Below, one piece after another: positions 6,042 to 13,356 of a stretch of 18,505 nt of DNA. The position numbers and the translations under genes are program-made. The notes beneath the pieces were generated by a model. That model did no database searches and was not told where the DNA came from. It saw only the letters and a list, made by a program, of their open reading frames with translations. Numbering within the stretch: the stretch's first letter is position 1; every line of letters begins with the position of its first letter. This stretch comes from Planctomicrobium piriforme (GTDB taxonomy: Bacteria > Planctomycetota > Planctomycetia > Pirellulales > PNKZ01): positions 1-18,505 of the forward strand of contig CAMCTH010000013.1 in NCBI GenBank assembly GCA_945877965.1, written 5' to 3'.

Positions 6042-7556
6042 TTAGGTGCCGCAGTACGTTTTGTAGCATGCCGTATACGACGCCGCAGCCGGGGCGGCGA
6101 AATGTTCCAGTCCGGGGCGCTCGTCGTAGGGTTGCTTCACGGCGTCGAGCAGTCCGTCAAAAGGGGCTAGATCGCCGTCGTCGGAAGCGGCCGCCAGTGC
6201 TACTTCGACCAAATGGTTGCGGGGAATGTAGACCGGGTTCACGCGCCGCATCGAAGTCGCCGCGTCCGCAATTGGCCGCCCCTCTTGTTCGATCCGTCGT
6301 CGCAGACGTTCGAGCCACGGCGTCAAATCCGGCGAACTCTTGAACAGTTGCTCCAGCGGTTGGGAATCGCCCGCGACGGTGCCGGCCAGGCGTCGCCAGG
6401 CGAGCGTAAAGTCCACCTCGTTCCGGTCGAGCAACGTCAACCAATCCTTCGCTAAGGCCGCGTCGTCGGCATGGGGTGTCGCCAACCCGAGCTTGGTCCG
6501 CACGCGACTTAGCCAAGCAGCCTCATACAGGCGAGGATACTCTTCCAAGACCGCGGTCGCCTCGGCCACGGCGCGATCCGTCGATTCAGCGTCGATCAGC
6601 GGCAAAAAGGTCTCGGCCAAGCGCGTCAGATTCCAGCCGGCGATTTGCGGTTGCCGACCGTATGCATATCGACCGTGAACGTCGATCGAACTAAATACCG
6701 TCGCCGGGCTGTACGCTTCCATAAACGCACAAGGCCCGTAATCGATCGTCTCGCCGGAGACCGCCATGTTGTCGGTATTCATCACACCGTGAATGAAGCC
6801 GACGAGCATCCACTGGGCAAGAAGATCCGCTTGGCGTTCGACGACGGCCCGCAACAACGCCAAGTAGCGATCGGAACGTCCGAGCAACTGCGGCTCGTGG
6901 CGTTCGATCACGTAGTCCGCCAACTTCCGCACCTTCTCGTCGTCGCCGCGTGCTGCGAAGAACTGAAAGGTACCGACTCGAATGTGGCTCGCCGCGACAC
7001 GCGTCAGTACGGCTCCAGGCAACGAACGTTCGCGTCGTACACGCTCGCCGGTCGCGACGGCAGCCAAGGCACGGGTCGTCGGGATGCCGAGCGCGTGCAT
7101 CGCTTCGCCGATCAAGAACTCGCGCAGTACCGGACCGACGGCCGCTTTTCCATCGCCCCCGCGCGAGAACGAAGTCGGCCCCGAGCCTTTGAAAGCGATG
7201 TCGCGGCGACGCCCGTTTCGATCGATCACTTCGCCCAGCAGCAAAGCGCGGCCGTCGCCCAACTGCGGATTGAACCCGCCGAACTGATGCCCGGCATACG
7301 CTTGCGCAAGAGGCTGTGCGCCGAGCGGCAACTCCGTGCCGGAGAAGATGGCGGCCAATCGACTCGGCTCGATCGCCCGCACGTCGAGCCCGAGTTCCTC
7401 CGCAAGACTATAGTTCCAGCGCAGCAGCGCAGGCTTCGTTGCCGGGTCGGGCGAGCAAGAGACGTAGAACCCGTCGAGGCAGCGGGCATAGGTATTGTCG
7501 AACGAAACGAGTTCGACCGGCAACGAACTGGATGGCATCACAGACAACTTCGTCAA
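6042..7556 (-). CDS. selO: Protein adenylyltransferase SelO (YdiU family)
   Basis: SelO is a pseudokinase-fold enzyme that transfers AMP from ATP to Ser, Thr or Tyr of proteins, linked in bacteria and mitochondria to redox and metabolic stress. This 504-residue protein is full length. Diagnostic stretches are AGHQFGGFNPQLGDGRALLLGE (88-109), FKGSGPTSFSRGGDGKA (122-138, Lys123 a likely ATP-phosphate contact), GFIHGVMNTDNM (253-264), where D262 and N263 correspond to the catalytic Asp and metal-binding Asn, and DYGP (272-275), where D272 is the second metal ligand. It ends in YKTYCGT: the C-terminal Cys that in animal SELO is replaced by selenocysteine is here an ordinary TGC codon. There is no signal peptide, so it is cytoplasmic. 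The ATG at 7556 has a second in-frame ATG seven codons later, so the start could shift slightly. It is the first gene of a possible two-gene unit with the exported esterase, though the hairpin and the different compartments argue against a tight functional link. Confidence 0.96.
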   Translation of the reverse strand: MTKLSVMPSSSLPVELVSFDNTYARCLDGFYVSCSPDPATKPALLRWNYSLAEELGLDVRAIEPSRLAAIFSGTELPLGAQPLAQAYAGHQFGGFNPQLGDGRALLLGEVIDRNGRRRDIAFKGSGPTSFSRGGDGKAAVGPVLREFLIGEAMHALGIPTTRALAAVATGERVRRERSLPGAVLTRVAASHIRVGTFQFFAARGDDEKVRKLADYVIERHEPQLLGRSDRYLALLRAVVERQADLLAQWMLVGFIHGVMNTDNMAVSGETIDYGPCAFMEAYSPATVFSSIDVHGRYAYGRQPQIAGWNLTRLAETFLPLIDAESTDRAVAEATAVLEEYPRLYEAAWLSRVRTKLGLATPHADDAALAKDWLTLLDRNEVDFTLAWRRLAGTVAGDSQPLEQLFKSSPDLTPWLERLRRRIEQEGRPIADAATSMRRVNPVYIPRNHLVEVALAAASDDGDLAPFDGLLDAVKQPYDERPGLEHFAAPAAASYTACYKTYCGT

Positions 7557-7706
7557 AGAAAGCGATAGGGCCGCGGTAACTCACGAAATTATACACATCT
7601 AAGCAACCGCGATGCCGCCCCTAAGTTTGCTGCCGATCAAAACGAGAAAGAAGCCCGCCTTCATCGCGGACTAGATCACGAGGAAACGCAGACCTCCCGA
7701 CGTTGT

Positions 7707-8639
7707 TTACCGCGAAGCCGGAAACAACGCATTCCACAGGCTGAGTTCGAGTTGATAGGACGTATTGGGCGTGAACTGCCGCAACTCGGCGAGCGAGGAG
7801 AAGTTCGGCGACTCCGTGAGCCGCGTTCCGGCCGGCGTGCGCACGATCGCGAACGCTTCAGGCGTCGGTGTGCCGAGGAAAAATCGCGTCGTATCGACAT
7901 GCAAGTCGCACGCGAAGATTTGATACGGTTCGAGCAACAACAATCCCGACTCTGTTCGGCGATACTCGTCTTCCGCTGGATCAAGCATCCACAGGAGTGA
8001 GTACACCCCGCCGTCGCGCGGGTCGACGAGGTACGCATGTCGGAAGACGACCGACGCATGATTGCCATCGCGAAGCAGCACAGAGGGACAATCGACGACG
8101 GCCATCGTCGCCGAGCGCGCCACCTGCACGATGTTATGCAACTGCTTTTCGTTCTCGGCCAAGGCCAGCGACTCGAACATTCCAAGCTGCACGCCGAGGC
8201 CGGCCGCCGTCGACTTGCTGACGATACGATCGCCGCCGGCCGACGTGCCGAGTCCGACCGCAACCCGACCGAGACGATATCGGCCCGGTGTCGCCGAGTC
8301 CGATTCCACCTGTACGTTCACGGCCCGAAAACAGAGCTGCGCCAATTGGAGCGTTTGCCGACTCACTCGCTGCAAATCACCCGACGTCACCTGCGGTCGA
8401 CTGATGAGTACCCAATGTCTGCCGGGGTGCGAGCGGTCGTTGATCCGCGTTCCCGGCTCGACGCGCGCCAGAGGGATCGGCTCGAACGGTTGATCGAGCC
8501 GCGACGAAGCGCGCGACTCAAGATTCGGATGCGCCCCTTCGACCCCGGGCGTGCGAATCGGCAGATCGGACATCGTGCTACACAGCACGGCGCTGACGAG
8601 GAGCGGCGAATAGAGGAGTGACGTCGATGTGCTGCGCAT
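7707..8639 (-). CDS. Unrecognised exported protein (310 aa)
   Basis: I do not recognise this family. The N-terminus (MRSTSTSLLYSPLLVSAVLCSTM) has a short basic start and a hydrophobic run, fitting a signal peptide. AVLC is not a proper lipobox because Leu precedes the Cys, so a lipoprotein is unlikely. The mature part is mixed alpha/beta with no transmembrane segment. Landmarks are RHWVLISRPQ, QLAQLCFRAVNVQVE, GRYRLGRVAVGLG, a central ENEKQLHNIVQVARSA, VVDCPSVLLRDGNHAS, VFRHAYLVDPRDGGVYSLLWMLDP and a C-terminal TSYQLELSLWNALFP. The even beta-strand pattern and normal codon use support a real gene. The ATG at 8639 is preceded by a weak GAG (AACGAGTC). It is divergent from the DUF885 gene, with about 250 bases between the starts, and is separated from selO by 150 bases holding no clear signal. 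Probably restricted to planctomycetes, but that is inference. Confidence 0.75.
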   Translation of the reverse strand: MRSTSTSLLYSPLLVSAVLCSTMSDLPIRTPGVEGAHPNLESRASSRLDQPFEPIPLARVEPGTRINDRSHPGRHWVLISRPQVTSGDLQRVSRQTLQLAQLCFRAVNVQVESDSATPGRYRLGRVAVGLGTSAGGDRIVSKSTAAGLGVQLGMFESLALAENEKQLHNIVQVARSATMAVVDCPSVLLRDGNHASVVFRHAYLVDPRDGGVYSLLWMLDPAEDEYRRTESGLLLLEPYQIFACDLHVDTTRFFLGTPTPEAFAIVRTPAGTRLTESPNFSSLAELRQFTPNTSYQLELSLWNALFPASR

Positions 8640-8886
8640 GACTCGTTAGTTCGGCTCGACGTTCTTGGCTTTTGTCCGATCGACTCCCGCGCAACCGCAG
8701 TCGGTCGTCGGATCGGCTCCTGAGAGAGAATAGGTCGAAAACGAGATGCAATTCGCTCGTTCGCTCTCTCGCCAGGACCGCACAGGCGGATTGATTGACA
8801 TAACCGGACGCGTAGCCCTCAGGGGTCGAGATGGACTAGAATCGCCGTCGACTCAAGCCTGCCGACTTATTTCGAGACAATCACCG
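8640..8886. promoter_or_regulatory. Divergent intergenic region, presumed promoters
   Basis: About 250 bases separate the starts of the unrecognised exported protein (minus) and the DUF885 protein (plus), so promoters for both should lie here. On the plus strand TAGAAT at 8837-8842 could be a -10 box about 45 bases before the ATG at 8887, but no -35 box sits at the right distance; a TTGACA at 8795-8800 is 36 bases away. On the minus strand TATTCT (8732-8727) is a weak -10 candidate. No repeats or operator-like palindromes stand out. Confidence 0.35.
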
Positions 8887-10644
8887 ATGCTACGAACGAA
8901 AGTGACGGGACTCATGATGGTGCTCGGCCTGATCACGCCGTCGTTTGCCCAGGAGGCCGATGTAAAGCTCGAAACGTTCTTTCGAGATTATCTCGAAGAA
9001 GTTTTTACGATGCGGCCGCTCGAGGCGACCCAACTCGGCGACCATCGATTTGATCATTTGCTAGATGAACTTTCGCCGCAGGCGCGCGCCGCCTGGCTAA
9101 CCCAATCGCGTCGTCGGCTGGAAACGCTTCCCCAGGACGTACCTTATGCCGAGCTTTCCGAGAACGGCAAGGTGAGCTACGGCATCCTCAGCGACGAACT
9201 CGCTCGATCGATCTGGCTGGCCGAGAACACACGCCCGTTTGAAGAAGATCCGCGAACGTACGGCTTCTACATCAGCGACAGCGTCTATTCGCTGCTAACG
9301 CAGTCGACGTTGCCGAAAGAGAAGAATATCGCGAATGCAATCGCCCGCATGGCCGAGATTCCGCGCGTTGCCGACGTAGCCAAACAGACGCTGACGAACC
9401 CGCCACGCTCGGTGCTGGAGACGGCCATGCTGCAGAATCGCGGCGCGATTCACTTCTACGAGAGAGAAATCTTTGATCTCGTCGGCGACACACCGCAGCT
9501 TCCCGCTTTGCGAAAAGCGGCGGACGCGGCAGTGGAAGCCCTGCGGCAGTATCAGCAATTTCTTGAAACCGACTTGCTTCCCCGAGCGACCGGCGAGTGG
9601 CGGCTCGGTAAAGAAAAATTCGCGCGCAAGCTGGAACTCGTGCTCGATGCCGGGATGAACGCCGAGCAAGTTTTGGCGGCCGCCGAGGAAGAACTCCCGC
9701 GCGTGCAGCGCGAAATGTACGTCGTCGCCCGCCAGCTCTGGAGCCGCTATTTTCCCGAGCAGCCGCTTCCGCCGGACGATGCCGCGGGGCGTCACTTCAC
9801 GATTGCCGAAGTGATTCGTGCGGTCAGCGATGATCACGGCCCGCCGGAAAAGCTCGTCGCCGATGCACGCGAGTCTGTCGGTCGCATCAAAGAGTTCATC
9901 CGCGAGCACGACATTCTGCGTCTCCCCGAACCGGATCGTTGCCAGATCCTCGAAATGCCCGAGTTTCGCCGCGGCAACTCGGCGGCCTATCTGGAACCGG
10001 CCCTGCCGCTCGATCCGTTGGGGTCGAGCACGTATGCCGTGAGTCCTCCGCCGTCGGATTGGAGCGCCGCGCGCATTCGCAGTTTTCTCGAAGAATACAA
10101 TCGGCATATGCTGCAAGTGCTCACGATTCACGAGGCCTACCCCGGCCACTACGTGCAGCTCGAATACTCCAACCGCAGCCCCTCGTTGATCCGTCGGACG
10201 CTGCAATCCGGCGTCTTCATGGAGGGTTGGGCCGTCTATACGGAGCAAATGATGCTCGACCAAGGCTACGGCGAAGGAGACTTGGCGCTCCGTTTGAATC
10301 AACTCAAGTTCTATCTCCGCACCGTGGCGAACGCCGTCCTCGATCACCGGATGCATTGCACCGAGATAACTGACGCCGAGGCGTTGCGATTCTTGACGGT
10401 CGACGCGTACCAATCCGAAGGGGAAGCGCGATTGAAAGTCATTCGCGCCAAGCAAAGCTCCGTCCAACTCAGCACCTACTTCGTCGGACGAACGGCCTTC
10501 TACCTCCTGCGGCAGCAAATCCAACGTGAACTCGGCGATCAATTCGATCTCGGCCGCTATCACGAAGCAGTACTCGACCACGGCTCTGTGCCGGTGAAGT
10601 ATCTCCCGGAACTAGTCCGCTCACGATTGAAGCAGCCAAGATAG
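8887..10644 (+). CDS. Exported DUF885 metallopeptidase-like protein
   Basis: This 585-residue protein belongs to the DUF885 family, distantly related to zinc metallopeptidases. The start is placed at the ATG at 8887 because MLRTKVTGLMMVLGLITPSFAQ is a clear signal peptide. The frame is open back to 8746, but those 47 codons look non-coding and would bury the signal. The domain runs from FFRDYLEEVFTMRPLEATQLGDHRFD near the mature N-terminus to the end. The metal-site motif is HEAYPGH (H415, E416, H421), followed by FMEGWAVYTEQ, in which E446 is the likely third ligand. The C-terminal block DAYQSEGEARLKVIRAKQSS through YFVGRTAFYLLRQ is also typical. Family members are usually 550-600 residues, so it is complete. 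The expected role is periplasmic or extracellular peptide hydrolysis; the substrate is unknown and few members have been characterised. It is convergent with the nucleoside hydrolase gene, with only 17 bases between their stops and no visible terminator. Confidence 0.9.
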   Translation: MLRTKVTGLMMVLGLITPSFAQEADVKLETFFRDYLEEVFTMRPLEATQLGDHRFDHLLDELSPQARAAWLTQSRRRLETLPQDVPYAELSENGKVSYGILSDELARSIWLAENTRPFEEDPRTYGFYISDSVYSLLTQSTLPKEKNIANAIARMAEIPRVADVAKQTLTNPPRSVLETAMLQNRGAIHFYEREIFDLVGDTPQLPALRKAADAAVEALRQYQQFLETDLLPRATGEWRLGKEKFARKLELVLDAGMNAEQVLAAAEEELPRVQREMYVVARQLWSRYFPEQPLPPDDAAGRHFTIAEVIRAVSDDHGPPEKLVADARESVGRIKEFIREHDILRLPEPDRCQILEMPEFRRGNSAAYLEPALPLDPLGSSTYAVSPPPSDWSAARIRSFLEEYNRHMLQVLTIHEAYPGHYVQLEYSNRSPSLIRRTLQSGVFMEGWAVYTEQMMLDQGYGEGDLALRLNQLKFYLRTVANAVLDHRMHCTEITDAEALRFLTVDAYQSEGEARLKVIRAKQSSVQLSTYFVGRTAFYLLRQQIQRELGDQFDLGRYHEAVLDHGSVPVKYLPELVRSRLKQPR

Positions 10645-10661
10645 CCGACTCGATCACGGAG

Positions 10662-11657
10662 CTACTTACTGTCGACTGCAGGGGGCCGGCACATCAGGGC
10701 ATCGATCTCCCGCGCCAGTTGTGCGTCGGGCATTTTTCGCACCAGGTAATTGTGCTTGCCGTCGGCCGAGTCTTGCCAGCGGTTTGCGCCGTCGGCCAGC
10801 ACTTGAATGACTCCAGGGCGATGCAAACTCCAGTAGCCGGTCGCATCGTCACCGCCGCTGCGCACAGCGTAGAGCACGGCCGTTTGGTCCCAACTCGCGC
10901 GGTTTTGTAGCCCGTTAAACAATTGGTAGCTTCGCCGCACGGGTCCGCCGGCGGCGGCGTCCTTCAATACGGCGCCGGATTGAATCGATTCGCCGATTTC
11001 GAAGCCGCTGAACACGATCGGCGTCGGCCACTTTTCCAGGGCCCGGCGCGAGGCCGTCGTGTCTTGAAACAAGTTCCACTCGCGCCCCTGCGGAAACTGG
11101 CCCCCCATGCAAACCCAGAGTCGCACTTTCTTCCGCACCAACTCGAAGCCCGACAGATCACTCACGGCGTCGGCCGGCGACTCCACCAAGTTGGCAATGT
11201 TCGTGAGAAAACCGATCGAGACGAGCACCGTGCTTTGATCGGCCTGCGCGGCCAACACTCTGCGATAGAGCGCGACCGCATCGGGCGCATCGTCGGCTGA
11301 GCGAAGATCGTGCGGAAACTCGGCGGCGATCGTCTTGGCGTACTTCGAGCCGGTATCGACGCCGGCCCCCTTCACGACGCCGATCGGAATGTCAGGCCGG
11401 CCATAGTACGTGTTCAACACATCGAGACACGGAGCCGACCAGGGATGCTTGACCGACACTCCCATGGCCAAGATCTTTGCCTCGCCCAAATCGGCCAATG
11501 CATGCAGCAGCGCGACGGCCCCGACGTCGTCGACGTCGTTCTCGATATCCGTGTCGAGAATCAGCGCGACGGGATCGACCGCGTCGGCCCGACGTTCTGC
11601 GACGTCGGTCAACAGAACCGTGGCGAGTGCACAAACGAATCGAAGAGAGTGCCTCAT
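10662..11657 (-). CDS. Exported nucleoside hydrolase (IUNH superfamily)
   Basis: Inosine-uridine nucleoside hydrolases cleave the N-glycosidic bond of ribonucleosides using a Ca2+ held by an Asp cluster. This 331-residue protein shows the cluster as LDTDIENDVDD (D35, D37, D41, D43, D44), a SIGFLTNIANL block (148-157), GREWN (191-195, substrate ribose region) and a late Asp in WDQTAVL (D257) matching the C-terminal calcium ligand. Many members read DTDPGxDD or DTDxGNDxDD; here Glu39 stands where Gly is common. The N-terminus MRHSLRFVCALATVLLTDVAERRADA is a plausible though not ideal signal peptide, so the enzyme probably works in the periplasm, unlike the cytoplasmic E. coli Rih enzymes. The ATG at 11657 overlaps the sulfatase stop by 4 bases (ATGA), implying translational coupling. 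It is the last gene of the five-gene array. The substrate (nucleoside or another riboside) is not determined. Confidence 0.9.
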   Translation of the reverse strand: MRHSLRFVCALATVLLTDVAERRADAVDPVALILDTDIENDVDDVGAVALLHALADLGEAKILAMGVSVKHPWSAPCLDVLNTYYGRPDIPIGVVKGAGVDTGSKYAKTIAAEFPHDLRSADDAPDAVALYRRVLAAQADQSTVLVSIGFLTNIANLVESPADAVSDLSGFELVRKKVRLWVCMGGQFPQGREWNLFQDTTASRRALEKWPTPIVFSGFEIGESIQSGAVLKDAAAGGPVRRSYQLFNGLQNRASWDQTAVLYAVRSGGDDATGYWSLHRPGVIQVLADGANRWQDSADGKHNYLVRKMPDAQLAREIDALMCRPPAVDSK

Positions 11658-13249
11658 GGTTTGTAATCGGCTCCGAGCAGGCTATTGAGTACCGTCTTCT
11701 GCCAGTCGCGGAGCTGAGTCTCCAGCTTCGCGGCGCGGCCGGATTCTTGTTCGAGAAGATTCTGTTTCTCGGCCGGATCGGCTTGGAGATCGAAGAGTTC
11801 CTGCTTCGCGGTCCCTTGCTTCGATTCGTGAACGACCAACTTGAAGCGACCGTCGATGATCGTGCGCGGGCCGCGATAGTCGACGTCGCTGATCGCCGGT
11901 TGGCGATTGTTCTTGAAATCGCGAGTCGCCTTTCCGCCGACGAGCTTGGCGAGCGGCGTCGTCCCTTGTTGTTGCTCGGGGTCGATGTAGGGTTCCACCT
12001 TTGTGCCGCTGAATCGGCTCGTATCGTAGGCCCAAAAGTACAACGGCTTGGGCCGCTCGTTCAGCTTGCCGTCCAACAGCGACGTGAGATCGATGCCGTC
12101 GATCGGGCGATCGGGCAGCGGTCGGCCGACGAGCGCGCAGAGCGTCGGCAACAGATCGCTCGTCGTGGCTCGGACCTCGGTCGCACGCGGCTGCGGAATG
12201 CGGGCGGGCCACTCGATCAGACCGGGCACGAGCACTCCTCCCTCGTAGACTTGCCCTTTCACGCCGCGATGCGGTGAAGCAAGCGACGCGTCGGCAGAGG
12301 TGCCGTTGTCGCCGCAGTAAAACAGGAGCGTATTCTCGCGCAGGCCAACGGCGGCCAGGTGTTTACGCAACTGACCGATCGCGCGGTCCATCGCCGTGAT
12401 CTCGGCATAGCGCTCGCGTAGCACTTCGCCTTGCAAACGTTGAACCGGACCGCCGGTTTCGTTGGACGTCAGGCTGACTTTCTTCGTGCCGTACTTCGCC
12501 GGCAAGTCGTCGTAGAGCGCGAGATCGGCAGGCAGGCCGCAATAAGGCTCGTGCGGCGAACCGAACCAAACGACGGTCAAGAACGGTTTGTCTTCCTGAC
12601 GCGCGCGATCGATGAAGCGGATCGCTTCGTTCACGACGATCTCGGAACTTTCGCCCGAAATCAGTTCCGGCGGTCCGCCGTTGCGCGAGAGCGACGGATT
12701 TAGCTCGAAGAAATTGTCGTGCGAAACCCATTCGTCAAAACCCATCGCGCCGGGATTGGTCGGCGACCCGGCTTTGACCGTGCCGACATGCCACTTGCCA
12801 AAGTGCCCGCAACGATAACCGGCTTGCCGCAAGACATGCGCGAGCGTGATCTCTTCCGGACGCAACGACCAGCCCGGCGCAAACGTACCGTAACGATTCG
12901 GATGTCTGCCGGTCAGAAAGCTGCCGCGCGTCGGCGAGCAACTCGGATGCGCGGCATAGAATCGATCAAGACGCAACCCGCCGGCGGCGATCTCGTCGAG
13001 CACCGGTGTTTTGACGTGCGGATGGCCGTGATAGCCGGTCTCCTCCCAGCCGTGATCGTCCCCCATCAACAGCACGAAATTCGGCGGCGCGGCTACGGCG
13101 AGCATCGGACCGAAAACGACGAGTGCCCACCCCAGCAGCAGACGCTGGATACCGATTCGATGAAGTTCGAGGCGACGACCAAGGCCGGCCCCCAGCGGCG
13201 ACGCAGGGTTAACGTATCGCCCAACGACTGCGGATCGAAAGTTCAGCAT
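11654..13249 (-). CDS. Exported type I sulfatase
   Basis: This 531-residue enzyme of the alkaline-phosphatase superfamily hydrolyses sulfate esters. The active-site signature is CSPTR at 104-108 followed by GSFLTGRHPNRYG. Cys104 must be oxidised to formylglycine by a separate maturation enzyme, which is not in this window. Metal ligands are D64 and D65 (MGDDHG) and D314-N315 (CGDNGTS); GKWHVG (151-156) and SPHEPY (231-236) supply the expected Lys, His and second His. A hydrophobic export segment lies at about 36-54 (RLLLGWALVVFGPMLAVAA), preceded by an unusually long N-region of about 35 residues. No other ATG or GTG gives a better start, so the start at 13249 is kept with some doubt. Planctomycetes carry many such sulfatases for sulfated polysaccharides, but the substrate cannot be read from sequence. 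It lies 107 bases after ggt and overlaps the nucleoside hydrolase by 4 bases. Confidence 0.93.
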   Translation of the reverse strand: MLNFRSAVVGRYVNPASPLGAGLGRRLELHRIGIQRLLLGWALVVFGPMLAVAAPPNFVLLMGDDHGWEETGYHGHPHVKTPVLDEIAAGGLRLDRFYAAHPSCSPTRGSFLTGRHPNRYGTFAPGWSLRPEEITLAHVLRQAGYRCGHFGKWHVGTVKAGSPTNPGAMGFDEWVSHDNFFELNPSLSRNGGPPELISGESSEIVVNEAIRFIDRARQEDKPFLTVVWFGSPHEPYCGLPADLALYDDLPAKYGTKKVSLTSNETGGPVQRLQGEVLRERYAEITAMDRAIGQLRKHLAAVGLRENTLLFYCGDNGTSADASLASPHRGVKGQVYEGGVLVPGLIEWPARIPQPRATEVRATTSDLLPTLCALVGRPLPDRPIDGIDLTSLLDGKLNERPKPLYFWAYDTSRFSGTKVEPYIDPEQQQGTTPLAKLVGGKATRDFKNNRQPAISDVDYRGPRTIIDGRFKLVVHESKQGTAKQELFDLQADPAEKQNLLEQESGRAAKLETQLRDWQKTVLNSLLGADYKP

Positions 13250-13356
13250 GGGATGCTCGTCGATAACAGGGAATCTCGCGGCCGTGCACTCGTCAAAACT
13301 AACCGGGGAGCCGGCCCGAGTCTACGTTCCGGGCACGGCAGCGGCGACCAGACCGC

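Noticed and set aside
6042..6060. Selenocysteine at the SelO C-terminus
   Set aside because: The codon in the final YCGT is TGC, an ordinary cysteine, with no in-frame TGA and no need for a SECIS element.
6645..7568. 307-codon open frame on the plus strand inside selO
   Set aside because: It lies wholly antisense to a full-length, motif-complete selO. Its translation is Arg/Gln/His-rich without domains, as expected from codon bias in GC-rich DNA.
7607..7669. 8-bp inverted repeat CCGCGATG / CATCGCGG upstream of selO
   Set aside because: The arms are 47 bases apart with no dyad-operator shape and no T-run; an 8-bp match at this distance in GC-rich DNA is weak evidence.
8795..8842. TTGACA (8795) with TAGAAT (8837) as a sigma-70 promoter
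   Set aside because: The spacing is 36 bases instead of about 17, so they cannot work as a pair.
8746..8886. Longer DUF885 protein starting at 8746
   Set aside because: The extra 47 codons look non-coding and would place the signal peptide (starting at 8887) internally.
9295..10581. 428-codon open frame on the minus strand inside the DUF885 gene
   Set aside because: It is antisense to a gene with clear metal-site motifs and a signal peptide. The antisense translation shows no recognisable motif or plausible start signal.
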